From DATJPR01 sp963811705 (lineage in GTDB: Bacteria > Bacteroidota > Ignavibacteria > UBA10030 > UBA6906): a DNA stretch of 64,000 bases. Location: NCBI GenBank assembly GCA_963811705.1, contig CAWESL010000008.1:372001-436000 (forward strand). The letters are read 5' to 3'. The translations under genes and the position numbers were made by a program. Below, piece by piece: positions 8,386 to 15,407 of this stretch; within the stretch, counting starts at the first letter, position 1, and every line of letters begins with the position of its first letter. The notes beneath the pieces were generated by a model. It was not told the DNA's origin, did no database searches, and saw only the letters and a program-made list of their open reading frames with translations.

Positions 8386-9492
8386 GTGAATATCCTCTTA
8401 ACGAATTCCACAGACATCTTTGCTGGCGGGGAGGACTATGTCCTGATCCTTGCCCGCTACCTTGCCCGACGCGGTCACAATATTTTTGTTTCGGCGAATC
8501 CCGGCCACCTGTTGTTACGTAAAAGTAGCGAAGCGGGATTGTCCACGATTCCGGTTTCCTATGTCGGAATGGACCGGGTATTCGCGGTCGGCAGGGAGCT
8601 TCGGGCGCATCTCCGCTCGTTGCAGATCGATATCGTCCACAGTCACGCGAACTACGACCGGACCGCTGCGGCAATCGGAGCAATGGGGACGAAGGCTCGC
8701 CATGTGGCCGGGGTTCATTCCTCGCACTCCATCCAGCACAATATCACGCACTGGATCCGCAATCGGTACGGCACGCGACATTTTGTTGCGGACGCAGATT
8801 CGGTGAAGGACGTCCTCGTGCGTGAGGACCACATCCCCCCGGAGAAGATCACGATCATTCCCATCGGCGTGGAACCGGGACATGGGGAGCGGGCAGCAGA
8901 GTGGCGCCGTCAGATCCGCACCGAGCTGGGAATCGACGAGCGGACCATCCTGATCGGGAATGTCGCGCGGCTGGTCGAGTTCAAAGGGCACCGGGTGCTC
9001 ATCGATGCTGTTGCGAACGCTGCCCGGCAACGACATGATTTTCTGGTGGCGATCATCGGTGACGGCGAGCTTCTCGAAAGTCTCAAGGCGCAAACGCTCC
9101 GACTCAACCTCGATCGCCAGGTGCGTTTCCTCGGATTCCGGGACGACCTCGAAAAGCTCTATCCCGCTTTCGACATCTACTGCCATTCGTCCCTGGAGAT
9201 GGCGGAAGAAGCGTTCCCCCTGGCAATTCTCCGCGCTCTCGCTGAAGGTCTGCCGGTCGTGTGCACCGATGTCGGAGGGATTGCGGCGATGGTCGACGAT
9301 GGAACGAGCGGGTATCTTAAGCCGGCCGACAATCCGGAAGCCCTTGCCGCGGGACTGCTCGCGTGCATGGCCGATCGCACCCTCCGGGTGTCGATGGGTG
9401 CCGCCGCGCGATCGATCTTCGACCGGCAATACCATGCCGGGATCATGGCGAAACGGATGGAAGAGGTCTATGAGTCAGTCCTCAGTTCGTAA
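8386..9492 (+). CDS. Family 4 glycosyltransferase
   Basis: This is a GT-B fold retaining glycosyltransferase of 368 residues. The N terminus NILLTNSTDIFAGGEDY is the acceptor-side glycine-rich start. The C-terminal half has IGNVARLVEFKGHRVLI, VRFLGFRDDLEKLYPAFDIYCHSS and the EEAFPLAILRALAEGLPVVCTDVGG donor site with the E-x7-E pattern typical of GT4. It probably adds a hexose to a lipid-linked or lipopolysaccharide core glycan in the cytoplasm. I prefer GTG 8386 over the open frame upstream because GT4 proteins normally begin at this strand. The last 23 bases overlap the start of the DUF1684 gene, implying coupled translation. Confidence 0.9.
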   Translation: MNILLTNSTDIFAGGEDYVLILARYLARRGHNIFVSANPGHLLLRKSSEAGLSTIPVSYVGMDRVFAVGRELRAHLRSLQIDIVHSHANYDRTAAAIGAMGTKARHVAGVHSSHSIQHNITHWIRNRYGTRHFVADADSVKDVLVREDHIPPEKITIIPIGVEPGHGERAAEWRRQIRTELGIDERTILIGNVARLVEFKGHRVLIDAVANAARQRHDFLVAIIGDGELLESLKAQTLRLNLDRQVRFLGFRDDLEKLYPAFDIYCHSSLEMAEEAFPLAILRALAEGLPVVCTDVGGIAAMVDDGTSGYLKPADNPEALAAGLLACMADRTLRVSMGAAARSIFDRQYHAGIMAKRMEEVYESVLSS

Positions 9493-10174
9493 ATCGGTCC
9501 TTCTCTTCGCCGGGGCGATCGCATGCATCGCGTGGCTCGCAATCGCGGTTTCTTCCTGCGGGAGGGGCGGAAGACTTGTGACGCTGACGGCGTCCGATAG
9601 CGTCGCGATCGTCGTCGACAACATCAGGCATCGCGCGGAGGTGGATTCCTTTTTCCGGTACGACGACACATCGCCGTTCCGAAGGGACACGACCATCACG
9701 TATCACGGAATCAACTGGTATCCGATCGATCCGCACTACCGGGTGACGTCCCTCCTGCATCACTATGCCGTTCCGGAGACGGTCTCGGTCATGGGGACGA
9801 AAGGGGAGGAACGAAAGGAGCTCAAGTACGGCTTTTTTGAATTTACGCTGCCGGACGATCACGGCGTCCCGACCACGCTGAGGATCAACGTTTACAAATT
9901 CACGCCGTACGACGCGGACCGCTACCTCCGGTACCGCAATAATCTCAGCGTCTGGTTCCGCGACAGAACCACCGGAACCGAAACCTACGACGTCGGAAGG
10001 TATGTTGACGTCGGGGACGAACAGGAAGATACCAACCATGCTTATGTGATCGATTTCAACAAGGCCTATAATCCCTACTGCGCGTACAGCGCATTGTATT
10101 CGTGCGCTGTTCCGCGGAAAGACGATTATCTCGACATCCAACTTCGCGTCGGAGAGAGAAAATATCATGACTGA
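9470..10174 (+). CDS. DUF1684 family lipoprotein
   Basis: The 234-residue product has a basic N terminus, a hydrophobic stretch (about 9-26) and the lipobox-like IAVSSCGR, so it is probably a lipoprotein. The mature part matches DUF1684: WYPIDPHYRVTS near the start, then FRDRTTGTETYDVGRYVDV, and the strongly conserved end VIDFNKAYNPYCAYSALYSC with a terminal LRVGER. The function of DUF1684 is not established. The ATG lies inside the end of the GT4 gene and the stop overlaps the next gene by eight bases, so these genes form one unit. Confidence 0.85.
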   Translation: MSQSSVRKSVLLFAGAIACIAWLAIAVSSCGRGGRLVTLTASDSVAIVVDNIRHRAEVDSFFRYDDTSPFRRDTTITYHGINWYPIDPHYRVTSLLHHYAVPETVSVMGTKGEERKELKYGFFEFTLPDDHGVPTTLRINVYKFTPYDADRYLRYRNNLSVWFRDRTTGTETYDVGRYVDVGDEQEDTNHAYVIDFNKAYNPYCAYSALYSCAVPRKDDYLDIQLRVGERKYHD

Positions 10175-10703
10175 CACTACCGGTAATCCCGAATCCCATC
10201 GACCATCGCGATCGATTGTGCCCGGAGTCATGTTGATCGCGCTCGGACTGTTCTTTTTTGCCGTCAATCTCTTGCGCATCGACTTTTCCAATATCTGGCC
10301 CCTGGTGCTCCTGGTGCCGGTGGCGATCTTTCTGACGATGTTCTATCGTGATCGCCGTCAGTACGGTCTTCTGATGCCGGCGACGATTCTCACGGTGTAC
10401 GCCGCGCTCTTCTTCGTTTGTCAAAACTACGACTGGGATCTGATGTCACGGTTCTGGCCGACGTTCATCCTGGCTCCGGGACTCGGACTCTTTGTGATGT
10501 ATCTGTTCGGAAAACGGGAGCCGGGTCTGCTGATTCCCGCGTTCATCCTCACCGGCATTGCCGCGATCTTTCTCTTGATGATGAACGGGTTCCCGGATTA
10601 CTGGCCGGCGATCCTGATCCTCATCGGCGTCATCATCTTGCTCCGCCCCAGCGTCTTGAGCCATTCGTCATCTTCCGACAAGAAACCCACACCCGGCACC
10701 TGA
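10167..10703 (+). CDS. LiaF/DUF5668-like small membrane protein
   Basis: This protein of 178 residues has six predicted short hydrophobic segments and no globular domain. It contains three similar modules: PGVMLIALGLFFFAVNL followed by NIWPLVLLVPVAIF, then FWPTFILAPGLGLFV, and finally YWPAILILIGVIILL. The repeated WP-x-ILI pattern after a glycine-rich helix is the hallmark of the LiaI/LiaF transmembrane region (DUF5668-like), usually linked to envelope stress sensing. The C terminus is a short polar serine/lysine tail. It overlaps the DUF1684 gene by eight bases and precedes the SpoIIE-type phosphatase by 13, which makes a shared transcript likely. Any role in signalling to that phosphatase is inference. 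Confidence 0.7.
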   Translation: MTDTTGNPESHRPSRSIVPGVMLIALGLFFFAVNLLRIDFSNIWPLVLLVPVAIFLTMFYRDRRQYGLLMPATILTVYAALFFVCQNYDWDLMSRFWPTFILAPGLGLFVMYLFGKREPGLLIPAFILTGIAAIFLLMMNGFPDYWPAILILIGVIILLRPSVLSHSSSSDKKPTPGT

Positions 10704-10716
10704 AAGCCCTCTCTGC

Positions 10717-11949
10717 ATGGATCAACACAAACTCTATCGAACGATCAAGCTGCTTGCGGAGGAAAAGCTCCGCACGGAAGATCAACTGCTGGCGCATATT
10801 CTGGAAAATATCATCGCCAATGAGGAGATACCGATTCGCGGCGGCCGGATCTGGAAGCTTGAACCGGCAATCGGCACCTACCGGCTGATCCATCAGGTCG
10901 GCGAGATGGATCCGATTTCAAAGAATTTCCGCATCAAGATCTCCGATTATCCCGCCATCCGGCAGCTCGTGAAGAGGGGCACCATCGTTGAAAACGAGAC
11001 GAACAAATACCTGCGGCAAAAGGGGATCAAGCACTACTCGGCCACGGGGTTCGGCGAGAAGATCGAAGTCCGGTCGCTCCCGTTGTATCAATATCTTCTG
11101 GCGATCAACGCGGACTATCTGAAAAATGACATGGTCTACACGCTGAACATTCTTGCGACAGCGCTGACCTCGTCACTCATGAGCAGGCGTTCCGCAAAGA
11201 AGGCGAAGCTGCTCGAAGCGGACCTCGACAAAGCCCGGACGATCCAGCAGAGCATCCTGCCGGCGCATGAATTCAGATTCTTTCAATATGACCTGTACGG
11301 GGTCTCGATCCCGGAACGCATCGTCGGAGGTGATTTCTTCGATTATCTCCAGGTGAAGGACGACAAGGACCGCCTCGGGGTTGCGATCGGGGATGCGGCA
11401 AGCAAAGGGCTTTCCGCGGCTGCGCAGGCCCTGTATGTGTCCGGCGCTCTCCGCATGGGGGTGGAATTTCAGACAAAGATGAGCCATCTTATCAACCGGA
11501 TTAACGAGATGGTCAACCGCACCTTTACTGCGGAACATTTTATCTCGATGGTCTATGCGGAATTCACCAACGCCGAGAACGGTCTGGTGTTTTACGTGAA
11601 TGCCGGCCACAGTAATCCCATATTGCTTCACGCGGCGACGAACGAGGCCGAGAGGCTTCGCGCCACCGGTCAAATCCTCGGGCCCTTCCCGAACGAGAAG
11701 TATCGGACGGAGTTTACGATCATGAGGCCGGGTGATGTGCTGCTGTTCTATACCGACGGAATATCCGAAGCGGCGAACGACCGGCGCGAACTTTTCGGCG
11801 AACACCGGTTGATTCATATTCTTCGGGAACACCGGAAAGAGACCCCGAAGGAAATCTGCTACGCGATCCTCCAGGAGGTGCAGAGTCACGGCAGTCTGGA
11901 AGAATACTCTGACGACAAGACTCTTGTTGTCATCAAACGGAGCCGGTAG
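10717..11949 (+). CDS. PP2C-type SpoIIE/RsbU serine phosphatase
   Basis: The 410-residue soluble protein has an N-terminal domain of about 150 residues that I do not recognise, a short helical linker (about 155-185) ending in RTIQQSILP, and a C-terminal SpoIIE/PPM phosphatase domain. Metal ligands are visible: Asp206 in VGGDFFD, Asp226 in IGDAASKG, Asp347 in YTDGISEA, and the final SDDKT. The AGHSNP loop is intact. Such enzymes dephosphorylate STAS-domain anti-anti-sigma factors in partner-switching pathways. Three STAS proteins at 19.3, 19.8 and 27.6 kb are possible substrates. No RsbW-type kinase is in the window. Catalytic competence looks complete. Confidence 0.92.
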   Translation: MDQHKLYRTIKLLAEEKLRTEDQLLAHILENIIANEEIPIRGGRIWKLEPAIGTYRLIHQVGEMDPISKNFRIKISDYPAIRQLVKRGTIVENETNKYLRQKGIKHYSATGFGEKIEVRSLPLYQYLLAINADYLKNDMVYTLNILATALTSSLMSRRSAKKAKLLEADLDKARTIQQSILPAHEFRFFQYDLYGVSIPERIVGGDFFDYLQVKDDKDRLGVAIGDAASKGLSAAAQALYVSGALRMGVEFQTKMSHLINRINEMVNRTFTAEHFISMVYAEFTNAENGLVFYVNAGHSNPILLHAATNEAERLRATGQILGPFPNEKYRTEFTIMRPGDVLLFYTDGISEAANDRRELFGEHRLIHILREHRKETPKEICYAILQEVQSHGSLEEYSDDKTLVVIKRSR

Positions 11950-11988
11950 CCGGCCCACCTTTTCCCACTAACCCGCTGGAGTACGACG

Positions 11989-12639
11989 ATGAGAAGGTTG
12001 CTGACTGTACTGATGCTCGCAGGCGTCATTCTTGCTGCCCAGACAACGGCGCCGGCCCTGCCGAAAGGCGGGAAGAAGGATTCCACCACGCAGGCGAAAT
12101 CGGACAAGACAAAAACGAAGGGCGCCAAAAGCGCAAAGAGCGATAAGAAGAAGGATACGAAGAGTAAGTCAGCGGCAAAGTCCAAGGGGAAATCCGGAAC
12201 GTCAACGTCGGCGAAAGAGAAGACTTCCAAGAAGGACAAATCCGCGGTGACGGCGAAGACCACGAAAAAGGACAAGGCCGTTGCGAAGGAAAAGAGTACT
12301 CGCAAGGAGAAATCGGCGAAGAGTGAGAAGGTCGCGAAAAGCGAGAAAGCAACAAAGGCCGGGAAGGGAACAACATCCGACAGGAAGTCGACGAAGGAAA
12401 AGTCGTCCACCCTCGGCGCTTCAAAGGGGGAACGCTCTCCCGCAGGGGAGAAATCAGCGACGCGAGAGTCGAAAACGAAAGTCTCGAAGTCGAAAATGCC
12501 GTCGGCGCCGAATGTTGATACCGCCGACAAAGTGATCGGCAAGGACGAAAAGGGGCGGACCATCTATGAGGGTCCCCGGGGCGGGCATTACTACATCAAC
12601 AGTAACGGGAACAAAGAGTACATCTCCAAGGACAAATAA
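11989..12639 (+). CDS. Exported lysine-rich protein with PBCV-type basic adaptor domain
   Basis: The 216-residue product has a signal peptide (about 1-23), then some 150 residues composed almost only of Lys, Ser, Ala, Thr, Glu and Gly in KSKxK-like repeats. It ends with a compact domain containing GPRGGHYYINSNGNKEYI. That ending matches the short PBCV-specific basic adaptor domain, which occurs at the ends of surface or virus proteins and is thought to be a small interaction module. The low-complexity part is predicted to be strongly basic and disordered, suited to binding acidic polymers such as polysaccharide, teichoic-like polymers or DNA. A terminator follows. A second exported lysine-rich protein is the next gene. 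Confidence 0.75.
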   Translation: MRRLLTVLMLAGVILAAQTTAPALPKGGKKDSTTQAKSDKTKTKGAKSAKSDKKKDTKSKSAAKSKGKSGTSTSAKEKTSKKDKSAVTAKTTKKDKAVAKEKSTRKEKSAKSEKVAKSEKATKAGKGTTSDRKSTKEKSSTLGASKGERSPAGEKSATRESKTKVSKSKMPSAPNVDTADKVIGKDEKGRTIYEGPRGGHYYINSNGNKEYISKDK

Positions 12640-12665
12640 GCAACGGTTTCTCAATACAGAGCGAC

Positions 12666-12695
12666 AAGGGGAGCCCGACGGGGTCCCCCTTTTTT
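12666..12695 (+). terminator. Rho-independent terminator after the PBCV-adaptor gene
   Basis: A hairpin pairs AAGGGGA with TCCCCCTT (one bulged C) around a GC-rich loop and runs into a stretch of six T. Confidence 0.8.
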
Positions 12696-12765
12696 GTCTC
12701 TCGCCGTACGCCCGGAATTCCAAAGAATTTTCCTCCAGGTTAAGAAAAATTCATTCGCGGAGCCG

Positions 12766-12794
12766 TTGCCTTTTCCACCATGGGCACGTATGAT
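12766..12794 (+). promoter_or_regulatory. Candidate sigma-70 promoter for the lysine-rich gene at 12860
   Basis: TTGCCT at 12766-12771 and TATGAT at 12789-12794 are separated by exactly 17 bases, placing transcription start near 12801, about 60 bases before the ATG. Confidence 0.6.
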
Positions 12795-12859
12795 AGTACG
12801 TAGCTCAGAGGCACAGTGCCGAAGGCAAACAATCTCGTCATTTTTGTGGAGGAGGGGTC

Positions 12860-13219
12860 ATGCTGAAGAAGATGTTCGTGTTGTTGCTCGCCTTCGCGTT
12901 CGTTGGCGCGCAAGTCTCCGTCTTCGCCCAGGAGACCGTGAAGGACAAGGCCGGCAAGACAATGGAAAAAGTCGGCGAGAAGAAAGAGGCGAAGGGAGAA
13001 AAGATGGAGAAAGTCGGCGAGAAAAAGGAGATGAAGGGCGAGAAGATGGTGCATAAGGGAACGAAACTCGCCAAGTCCGGTCATCCCAAGGCTGGCAAGA
13101 CGATGATCATGAAGGGGAAGACCAAAATGAAGACCGGCGAGAAGATGGAGAAGGCCGGAAAGACAAAGGTGAAGGTCGGCAAAAAGATGGAGAAGACCGG
13201 CGACAAGATGCAGAAGTAG
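12860..13219 (+). CDS. Small exported lysine-rich repeat protein
   Basis: The 119-residue protein has a clear signal peptide ending FVGAQVSVFAQE. The mature part is built from short amphipathic repeats of the types KMEKVGEKKE, KAGKTMIMKGK and KMKTGEKMEKAGK, with about one third lysine and many methionines. The ribosome site GGAGGAGGGG is very strong. The gene stands alone between its own promoter and a good terminator, which suggests high expression. I do not recognise a family; histone-like low-complexity proteins and surface polycation proteins look similar. It is not homologous along its length to the PBCV-adaptor protein upstream, but both are exported and basic. Confidence 0.75.
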   Translation: MLKKMFVLLLAFAFVGAQVSVFAQETVKDKAGKTMEKVGEKKEAKGEKMEKVGEKKEMKGEKMVHKGTKLAKSGHPKAGKTMIMKGKTKMKTGEKMEKAGKTKVKVGKKMEKTGDKMQK

Positions 13220-13242
13220 GTGTTGCGTTTCAGAGATTGTGG

Positions 13243-13277
13243 AAAACGGGAGCGGCGGGTAGCCGGCTCCCGTTTTT
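13243..13277. terminator. Terminator hairpin between convergent genes
   Basis: The arms AAAACGGGAGC (13243-13253) and GCTCCCGTTTTT (13266-13277) form a stem with A and T tracts on both sides, so it can act in either direction for the convergent genes at 13219 and 13312. Confidence 0.85.
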
Positions 13278-13295
13278 CATGAGGCGTATCCTCTT

Positions 13296-13316
13296 CACTG
13301 TCCACCGGTCACTATT
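13296..13316. repeat. Heptanucleotide tandem repeat at the end of a T9SS reading frame
   Basis: Three heptamers (CACTGTC, CACCGGT, CACTATT) end inside the stop codon of the minus-strand T9SS-tail frame. Confidence 0.6.
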
Positions 13317-13656
13317 TCATAAGCACCAGCTTCGACGTTTTCGTATAGACTTCTTTGCCGAGAGCATCGAATACGACAAGACGGGCGACGTAGCTGCCGG
13401 TTGCAGCGTTGCGCGCGTTCCAAGTGATCGTGTGGTAGCCAGCCTGGTGCAAGCCGTTTGCGAGACAGGCGATTTCGCGGCCGAGGAGGTCGTATACTAC
13501 AAGGTGCACCTTGGCGTCCATAGGGAGCGCAAAGGCGATCGTCGTGGTAGGGTTGAAAGGATTGGGATAGGCAGCATCAAGCCCAAACCCTTCCGCCACG
13601 AGTTGGACTTGGCTGTGTTGCTTTTGCAGACCAGTAGAATCACTTCGCTCACTCAT
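13312..13656 (-). pseudogene. Stand-alone T9SS sorting tail, probably split from the propeller gene
   Basis: This 114-residue frame consists of a 28-residue linker and a complete T9SS type A sorting domain (YPNPFNPTTTIAFALP, VYDLLGREIACL, GSYVARLVV, TSKLVLMK). It has no signal peptide and no cargo domain, so it cannot be a secreted protein on its own. Its ATG overlaps the stop of the upstream propeller frame (ATGA). The simplest reading is one ancestral gene, propeller plus sorting tail, broken by a frameshift at about 13656. A sequencing or assembly error, or a programmed shift, are alternatives. The spacer between the two parts looks like an ordinary linker, which supports a former fusion. 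Confidence 0.6.
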
Positions 13657-14768
13657 AGAATCCGCCGACCTACAACAATGACGCCATTAGGTGGATCCTC
13701 CCCCACTGCAACCACGAATCCCCCCTTGACTGCGAGACCATAAAAAACACTTCCGACCAATCCCAATTCGGAGCGATACGAATGCCAGGTCTTGCCACTG
13801 TAATGAAGGAGTTCTCCAAAATCTCCTGCGACAAAGATATCATTAGCCGCCGATCCTCGGAGGGCCTCAGCATAGTTTGTTGTTACGTCGAACTGACCAC
13901 CTTGCCAAAGTGAATCCGCCAATTCCTTCTTGTAATATATGCCAGCACCACCCACGTAGTATCGCACATCAGGAGAAAACCAAACCGTAGTTACAGGCAG
14001 AGTCAGCGGTTGATCAGGAAGCAGCGTCGCAGTCAAACCATCAAGTCTTAGAATCCGCCGGGCGAGGCTTGAATACTGGTCTGCTGCGACTGCCAATACT
14101 TGCCAAGTGCCGCTCCCAGGACTGAAAGCCCCAAACACGTCTTTGACCGGGAGCGTCGTACCGGATTCCACCTTCTGCCAGATGCTGCCGTCGTAGTGCG
14201 CGATAGTGCCGTAATCTCCTACCATATAGAGGTCAGTCGGGCCGCTACCACCAAACCGGAAGGCATTACCATTCACTCCTCCAGCCACTTGGAAGACTGT
14301 CCATTGCGACCCATTCCAGTGTCGGGGAAGTCCTGCTGCGACCCAGATATCCGTGTCCGAATAAGCATACACAGCCCGAAGGGGGACCGTAGCAGCCTGG
14401 CGCTCTACCGACCACGTACTGCCATTCCAGCGGAAGAAATTGTAACAGAGGGGATCAACAGCACCAGTCGAGTCTTTGAGATAAATATCGCCCACTGCAT
14501 AGGCCAAGGTGTCGTTGACGATCGACACATCCTCAATGAGCCCAGACAGAGACTGTCCAAACCGAAATATCTGCCAGGAAACGGAATGACTCGTAGTGTC
14601 CGGCGGTTGATTTGGCGGTTCGGTGGGAGAAGCCTTCCTGCAGCCACCGACATAGAAGAGATCCCCTGCATTGAGCATAAGGATAATAGCCAGGAGAGCA
14701 CATTCACTGCATCTGAATCCCCGATTCCGTGAACGTGATTGAGAAGGAGTTTCATTCGAAAAAGGCAT
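13653..14768 (-). CDS. Exported beta-propeller-like protein, possible lipoprotein
   Basis: The N terminus from MPFSNETPSQ runs through a hydrophobic stretch (LLAIILMLNAGDLFYVGGC) that looks like a signal peptide with a lipobox. After a proline-rich linker come repeated modules of the type YNFFRWNGSTWS, DIWVAAGLPRHWNGSQWT, DLYMVGDYGTIAHYDGSIWQ and DIFVAGDFGELLHYSGKTW, the pattern of beta-propeller proteins common in FCB genomes. Such proteins are extracellular or surface attached; binding partners are unknown. I chose ATG 14768; longer starts at 14789 and 14909 only add a non-conserved leader. The frame ends just as a T9SS tail begins in another frame. Base composition here looks poorer in G+C than in the flanks. 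Confidence 0.65.
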   Translation of the reverse strand: MPFSNETPSQSRSRNRGFRCSECALLAIILMLNAGDLFYVGGCRKASPTEPPNQPPDTTSHSVSWQIFRFGQSLSGLIEDVSIVNDTLAYAVGDIYLKDSTGAVDPLCYNFFRWNGSTWSVERQAATVPLRAVYAYSDTDIWVAAGLPRHWNGSQWTVFQVAGGVNGNAFRFGGSGPTDLYMVGDYGTIAHYDGSIWQKVESGTTLPVKDVFGAFSPGSGTWQVLAVAADQYSSLARRILRLDGLTATLLPDQPLTLPVTTVWFSPDVRYYVGGAGIYYKKELADSLWQGGQFDVTTNYAEALRGSAANDIFVAGDFGELLHYSGKTWHSYRSELGLVGSVFYGLAVKGGFVVAVGEDPPNGVIVVGRRIL

Positions 14769-14935
14769 GTCGACCCTATGCGGCTCCATACCCGCATCAT
14801 AATGGCTGAACGAGAAAAAACTCCGAGCACTTCTTCGCAAAGTGATCAGAGCAGATAGGGGGGACTGCCGAAGGGCTATTGCATGAGGTTCAAATCGTTT
14901 GCCCATCAAGTCACCTGCACGAGATGCGAAGAAAC

Positions 14936-14970
14936 GAAAAAAGCCTTCCCATCATCGCGACGAAAAGGCT
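14936..14970 (-). terminator. Terminator-like hairpin without an assigned gene
   Basis: On the minus strand AGCCTT pairs with AAGGCT and is followed by six or more T. Confidence 0.4.
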
Positions 14971-15204
14971 CCTCTCTGAAAGGACGAAACAACAACAGCA
15001 ATATAGTCTCGGCGTTTCCGTTTGTCAAGGAAAAGCAGTGCCATTACGATTTATTAACGCACTCATGTGCGTTCATCGATGTCGAACACGCACAATCCCA
15101 GGACCGTAGCACAAGGATTCGTCCGGTTTGAGAGTTGACGCTCAGTGACCGAGGCGTATGCACTTTGGTTGTTCGTTTCGACCGATCCAAGTTCCCACCA
15201 AAAC

Positions 15205-15239
15205 GACAAAAGCCCATCCATCACACGATGAACGGGCTT
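15205..15239 (-). terminator. Terminator-like hairpin without an assigned gene
   Basis: On the minus strand AAGCCC pairs with GGGCTT, followed by TTTTG. An inner CATC/GATG pairing lengthens the stem. Confidence 0.4.
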
Positions 15240-15340
15240 CATATCGAGAAGCATCACGGTCGTCACCGCTCGTCACTATCAGACTCAGGTCCGGCACGTA
15301 CGTGATCATCAGCAACGCAAACCGAAGGAGATGTTCCGAC

Positions 15341-15373
15341 GAAAAGAGCCCGATCGGAATTCGTCGGGCTCTT
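15341..15373 (-). terminator. Terminator of the LamG/T9SS gene
   Basis: A perfect 10-base stem AAGAGCCCGA / TCGGGCTCTT lies 35 bases past the stop of the minus-strand gene and is followed by TTTTC. Confidence 0.85.
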
Positions 15374-15407
15374 GGATCAATCCTCTCAAATGGTGGGCCA
15401 AATGTCC

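Larger units (their letters stand above)
14769..15407. other. Gene-poor interval with three minus-strand hairpins
   Basis: No convincing coding frame is seen in these roughly 640 bases, which look poorer in G+C than the surroundings. Three terminator-like hairpins occur in series: 14936-14970, 15205-15239 and 15341-15373. Only the last is explained by a neighbouring gene. Confidence 0.6.

Noticed and set aside
14879..15131. Two short frames in the gene-free interval
   Set aside because: They overlap each other, lack signals and include a terminator hairpin; they appear to be chance frames.
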